From assembly GCA_024688095.1 (NCBI GenBank), contig JAILEJ010000109.1, positions 1 to 7,395 on the forward strand: DNA of 7,395 bases, read 5' to 3'. The notes under the pieces were generated by a model. It ran no database searches. It saw nothing but the letters and a program-made list of their open reading frames with translations, and was not told the origin of the DNA. This document shows positions 5,857-7,395 of the stretch, piece after piece (within the stretch, counting starts at the first letter, position 1; each line of letters opens with the position of its first letter). Both the position numbers and the translations under genes were made by a program. Source of the stretch: Butyrivibrio sp. GTDB lineage: Bacteria > Bacillota > Clostridia > Lachnospirales > Lachnospiraceae.

Positions 5857-6013
5857 CGATGCATCTTTTTATTAACGTTATTTAGAACATGGAATTTATC
5901 ATTTCCTTTTGGTCAAGGTTAACGTATTCCCAGGTTCAAAATCAGTCATAAAAATAATGAAACATAGAGGATCCCGCCTTAAGTTCATTGGAAATAGGAA
6001 TACATTAAAAAAG
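5827..6013 (-). ncRNA. Candidate structured small RNA, minus strand, family not recognised
   Basis: About 187 nt, closed by the terminator at 5827-5856. The main feature is a long-range 12-bp stem (5997-6008 with 5919-5930) enclosing 66 nt. One pair is U-G on the minus strand but would be an A-C mismatch on the plus strand, so the minus strand is the likely RNA. A small CCTT/AAGG hairpin (5915-5918, 5905-5908) follows. The same 5' strand can instead pair with 5865-5878, giving a rival closing stem. Length and closing-stem form recall 6S RNA, but I cannot show the 6S central bubble, so this is only a hypothesis. The promoter is weak: TATAAA lies at 6016-6021 on this strand without a good -35. 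Confidence 0.45.
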
Positions 6014-6021
6014 AGTTTATA

Positions 6022-6050
6022 ATGACGTTAAGTCAATAGTTTGGTATAAT
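6022..6050 (+). promoter_or_regulatory. Promoter of the SH3/GH18 gene
   Basis: A perfect TATAAT (6045-6050) with TG one base ahead (6042-6043) forms an extended -10. ATGACG (6022-6027), four of six -35 matches, lies 17 nt upstream. Transcription should start near 6057, giving a leader of about 30 nt. It resembles the gdpP promoter (both carry TGGTATAAT). The -35 box begins with the ATGA that flanks the 13-bp inverted repeat. Confidence 0.75.
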
Positions 6051-6087
6051 ATATGGCGATTGAGAAATGCAGTAAGGAGCTTTATTG

Positions 6088-7395
6088 ATGAAGAAAAAAG
6101 TATTACCGGTGATTTTTATAATCGCCATTATTATATTAATTGGAATTATATATGTTGGACAGCAATTTGTTCAGAAGTTTTCATATAGTAATGATATAGC
6201 AGATTTCAGTTCTTACTTTGGAGTAACCTCAAGTGAAGATATTCCAATTGTTCTTGGAACAGAAAAGCTTGAAGTGTTTGCCAGAAATACAGATGGCGTT
6301 TATTATATGGACTTTAACAATGTGCAGACATATTTAAATGATAGATTTTATTGTGGAACAGAGGATGGAATATTAGTCTATACAACACCAACAGAAATTA
6401 TTTCATCGGTTATAGGGACAAATTCTTATACAGTTAATGGAGCGGATGAGCAGAGCCTTGAATATACCATATCTTATTATGATGGTGATATTCTTTATGT
6501 TGCTCTTCCATATGTACAAAAATATACAGATTTTACTTTTGAAGGTTTTGATTCACCATCCTATGTTTACATTGTAAATGCCTGGAATGAGCAGACTCAG
6601 GCTACTGTAAACAAGGACACAAAGCTAAGAATAAAAGGCGGAGTAAAGAGTGAAATCCTTGAGAGCGTAGAAGCTGAAGAAACAGTAATAGTGCTCGAAG
6701 AAATGGAAACCTGGACAAAGGTAGAAACTGCAAGAGGTCTTATAGGATATATCGAAAATAAGAGACTTGATAATATTCAGACAGTAACACCTACACATGA
6801 AGCGGTTTATGTTGAACCGGAATATACATCTCTAACAAGAGATTACAAAATAAATATGGGATTTAATGCCATAGGCGGTGAAGGTGGAAATGATTCAATG
6901 GAAAGCCTTGTAGCTGCAACAAAATCACTTAATGTTATATCACCTACATGGTATGCACTAAGTGACAATCTTGGAAATATCAGAAGCTATGCATCATCAG
7001 ACTATGTAACAAAAGCACATGCGCTTGGTCTTGAAGTGTGGGCGCTTGTTGATAACTTTACAGGTCCGGAAGGAGTTTCAACACAGGAAATTCTTTCACA
7101 TGCATCATCAAGACAGACACTTATAACTAATCTTATTGACCAGGCAGGAACTTATGGATTTGATGGTATAAACATTGATTTTGAATCAATAGATTCATCA
7201 TATGCACAGTCATATATTGAGTTTATACGTGAAATATCTATTGCATGCAGAGCAAACGGATTAGTTCTTTCTATAGATAATTATGTACCAATGAATTTCA
7301 ATGATTTCTATGATCTTGAGGAACAGGGAACTGTAGCAGATTATGTTGTAATCATGGGATATGATGAACATTATGCAGGAAGTGAAGAGGCTGGT
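6088..7395 (+). CDS. Membrane-anchored SH3 and GH18 (YaaH-like) glycosidase, 3' end outside window
   Basis: The frame stays open to the window edge (436 codons seen). After MKKK comes one hydrophobic helix (5-24), a signal anchor or uncleaved signal peptide, so the rest lies outside the membrane. Residues about 50-165 form two loosely similar units (DGVYYMDFNNVQTYL and DGDILYVALPYVQKY) resembling the stalk domains of clostridial surface proteins. A bacterial SH3 domain, usually a wall-binding module, spans about 169-228. The GH18 barrel begins near 256 and has DGINIDFE at 359-366, with catalytic Glu E366 and D364. The first Asp-x-Asp position holds Asn362, as in YaaH/SleL-type cortex or wall N-acetylglucosaminidases. 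MGYDEH (423-428) is the conserved Tyr-Asp motif. A role in cutting peptidoglycan is inferred; a chitinase is less likely. AAGGAG (6074-6079) is 8 nt from ATG. It has its own promoter. Confidence 0.9.
   Translation, partial: MKKKVLPVIFIIAIIILIGIIYVGQQFVQKFSYSNDIADFSSYFGVTSSEDIPIVLGTEKLEVFARNTDGVYYMDFNNVQTYLNDRFYCGTEDGILVYTTPTEIISSVIGTNSYTVNGADEQSLEYTISYYDGDILYVALPYVQKYTDFTFEGFDSPSYVYIVNAWNEQTQATVNKDTKLRIKGGVKSEILESVEAEETVIVLEEMETWTKVETARGLIGYIENKRLDNIQTVTPTHEAVYVEPEYTSLTRDYKINMGFNAIGGEGGNDSMESLVAATKSLNVISPTWYALSDNLGNIRSYASSDYVTKAHALGLEVWALVDNFTGPEGVSTQEILSHASSRQTLITNLIDQAGTYGFDGINIDFESIDSSYAQSYIEFIREISIACRANGLVLSIDNYVPMNFNDFYDLEEQGTVADYVVIMGYDEHYAGSEEAG

Larger units (their letters stand above)
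5585..6021. mobile_element. Possible MITE-like element: 13-bp inverted repeats with ATGA flanks
   Basis: TATAAACTCTTTT at 5585-5597 recurs as a perfect reverse complement at 6009-6021. Immediately outside both arms is the same tetranucleotide ATGA in direct orientation (5581-5584 and 6022-6025), as expected for a 4-bp target duplication. The 437-bp interior has no credible protein gene and is full of hairpins, fitting a non-autonomous element. Against this, each arm contains a TATAAA that could be a -10 box, so the match could reflect two convergent RNA genes sharing a start motif, and the terminal TATA is unlike common IS ends. No transposase is in the window. Other genomic copies would be needed to confirm it. 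Confidence 0.35.

Noticed and set aside
5449..6087. CRISPR array or tRNA in the long gap
   Set aside because: There are no regularly spaced direct repeats and no cloverleaf with a T-loop; only inverted repeats are seen.

Overview
The window looks like the chromosome of a low-GC Gram-positive anaerobe of the Clostridia, most likely a Lachnospiraceae-type bacterium (Butyrivibrio/Roseburia-like; inferred from gene content, AT-rich DNA, heavy use of AGA and ATA codons, a small 2[4Fe-4S] ferredoxin and MecA). No mobile or defence genes are visible. Most of the window is a conserved housekeeping block followed by a non-coding stretch that is harder to explain.

Layout. Positions 2-163 hold the 3' end of rpsR (ribosomal protein bS18), closed by a strong UUCG-capped terminator. 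A new promoter near 298-328 then drives three co-directional genes with 19-22 nt gaps: gdpP (c-di-AMP phosphodiesterase), rplI (ribosomal protein bL9) and dnaB (replicative helicase). This gdpP-rplI-dnaB order next to rpsR is typical of Firmicutes. It joins ribosome, replication and second-messenger genes in one transcript. On the opposite strand, converging on dnaB, are a 56-residue 2[4Fe-4S] ferredoxin and mecA (ClpC adaptor), each with its own recognisable promoter. A hairpin terminator lies between dnaB and the ferredoxin.

The 648-bp gap between mecA and the last gene has no credible protein gene, but it is structured. It appears to encode a plus-strand RNA (about 5597-5755: promoter, three hairpins, terminator). 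It also appears to encode a convergent minus-strand RNA (about 6013-5827: a 12-bp long-range stem containing a G-U pair that favours this strand, and a clean terminator). A perfect 13-bp inverted repeat (5585-5597 and 6009-6021), flanked on both sides by ATGA, brackets this region. It may be a non-autonomous mobile element (MITE-like), or two small RNAs sharing a start motif. Neither RNA could be matched by eye to a known family, and this gap is the part of the window most worth follow-up.

The window ends inside a secreted or membrane-anchored cell-envelope protein (from 6088). It has an N-terminal anchor, two stalk-like repeats, a bacterial SH3 domain and a GH18/YaaH-type glycosidase domain with the catalytic Glu. 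Its 3' end lies beyond the window.
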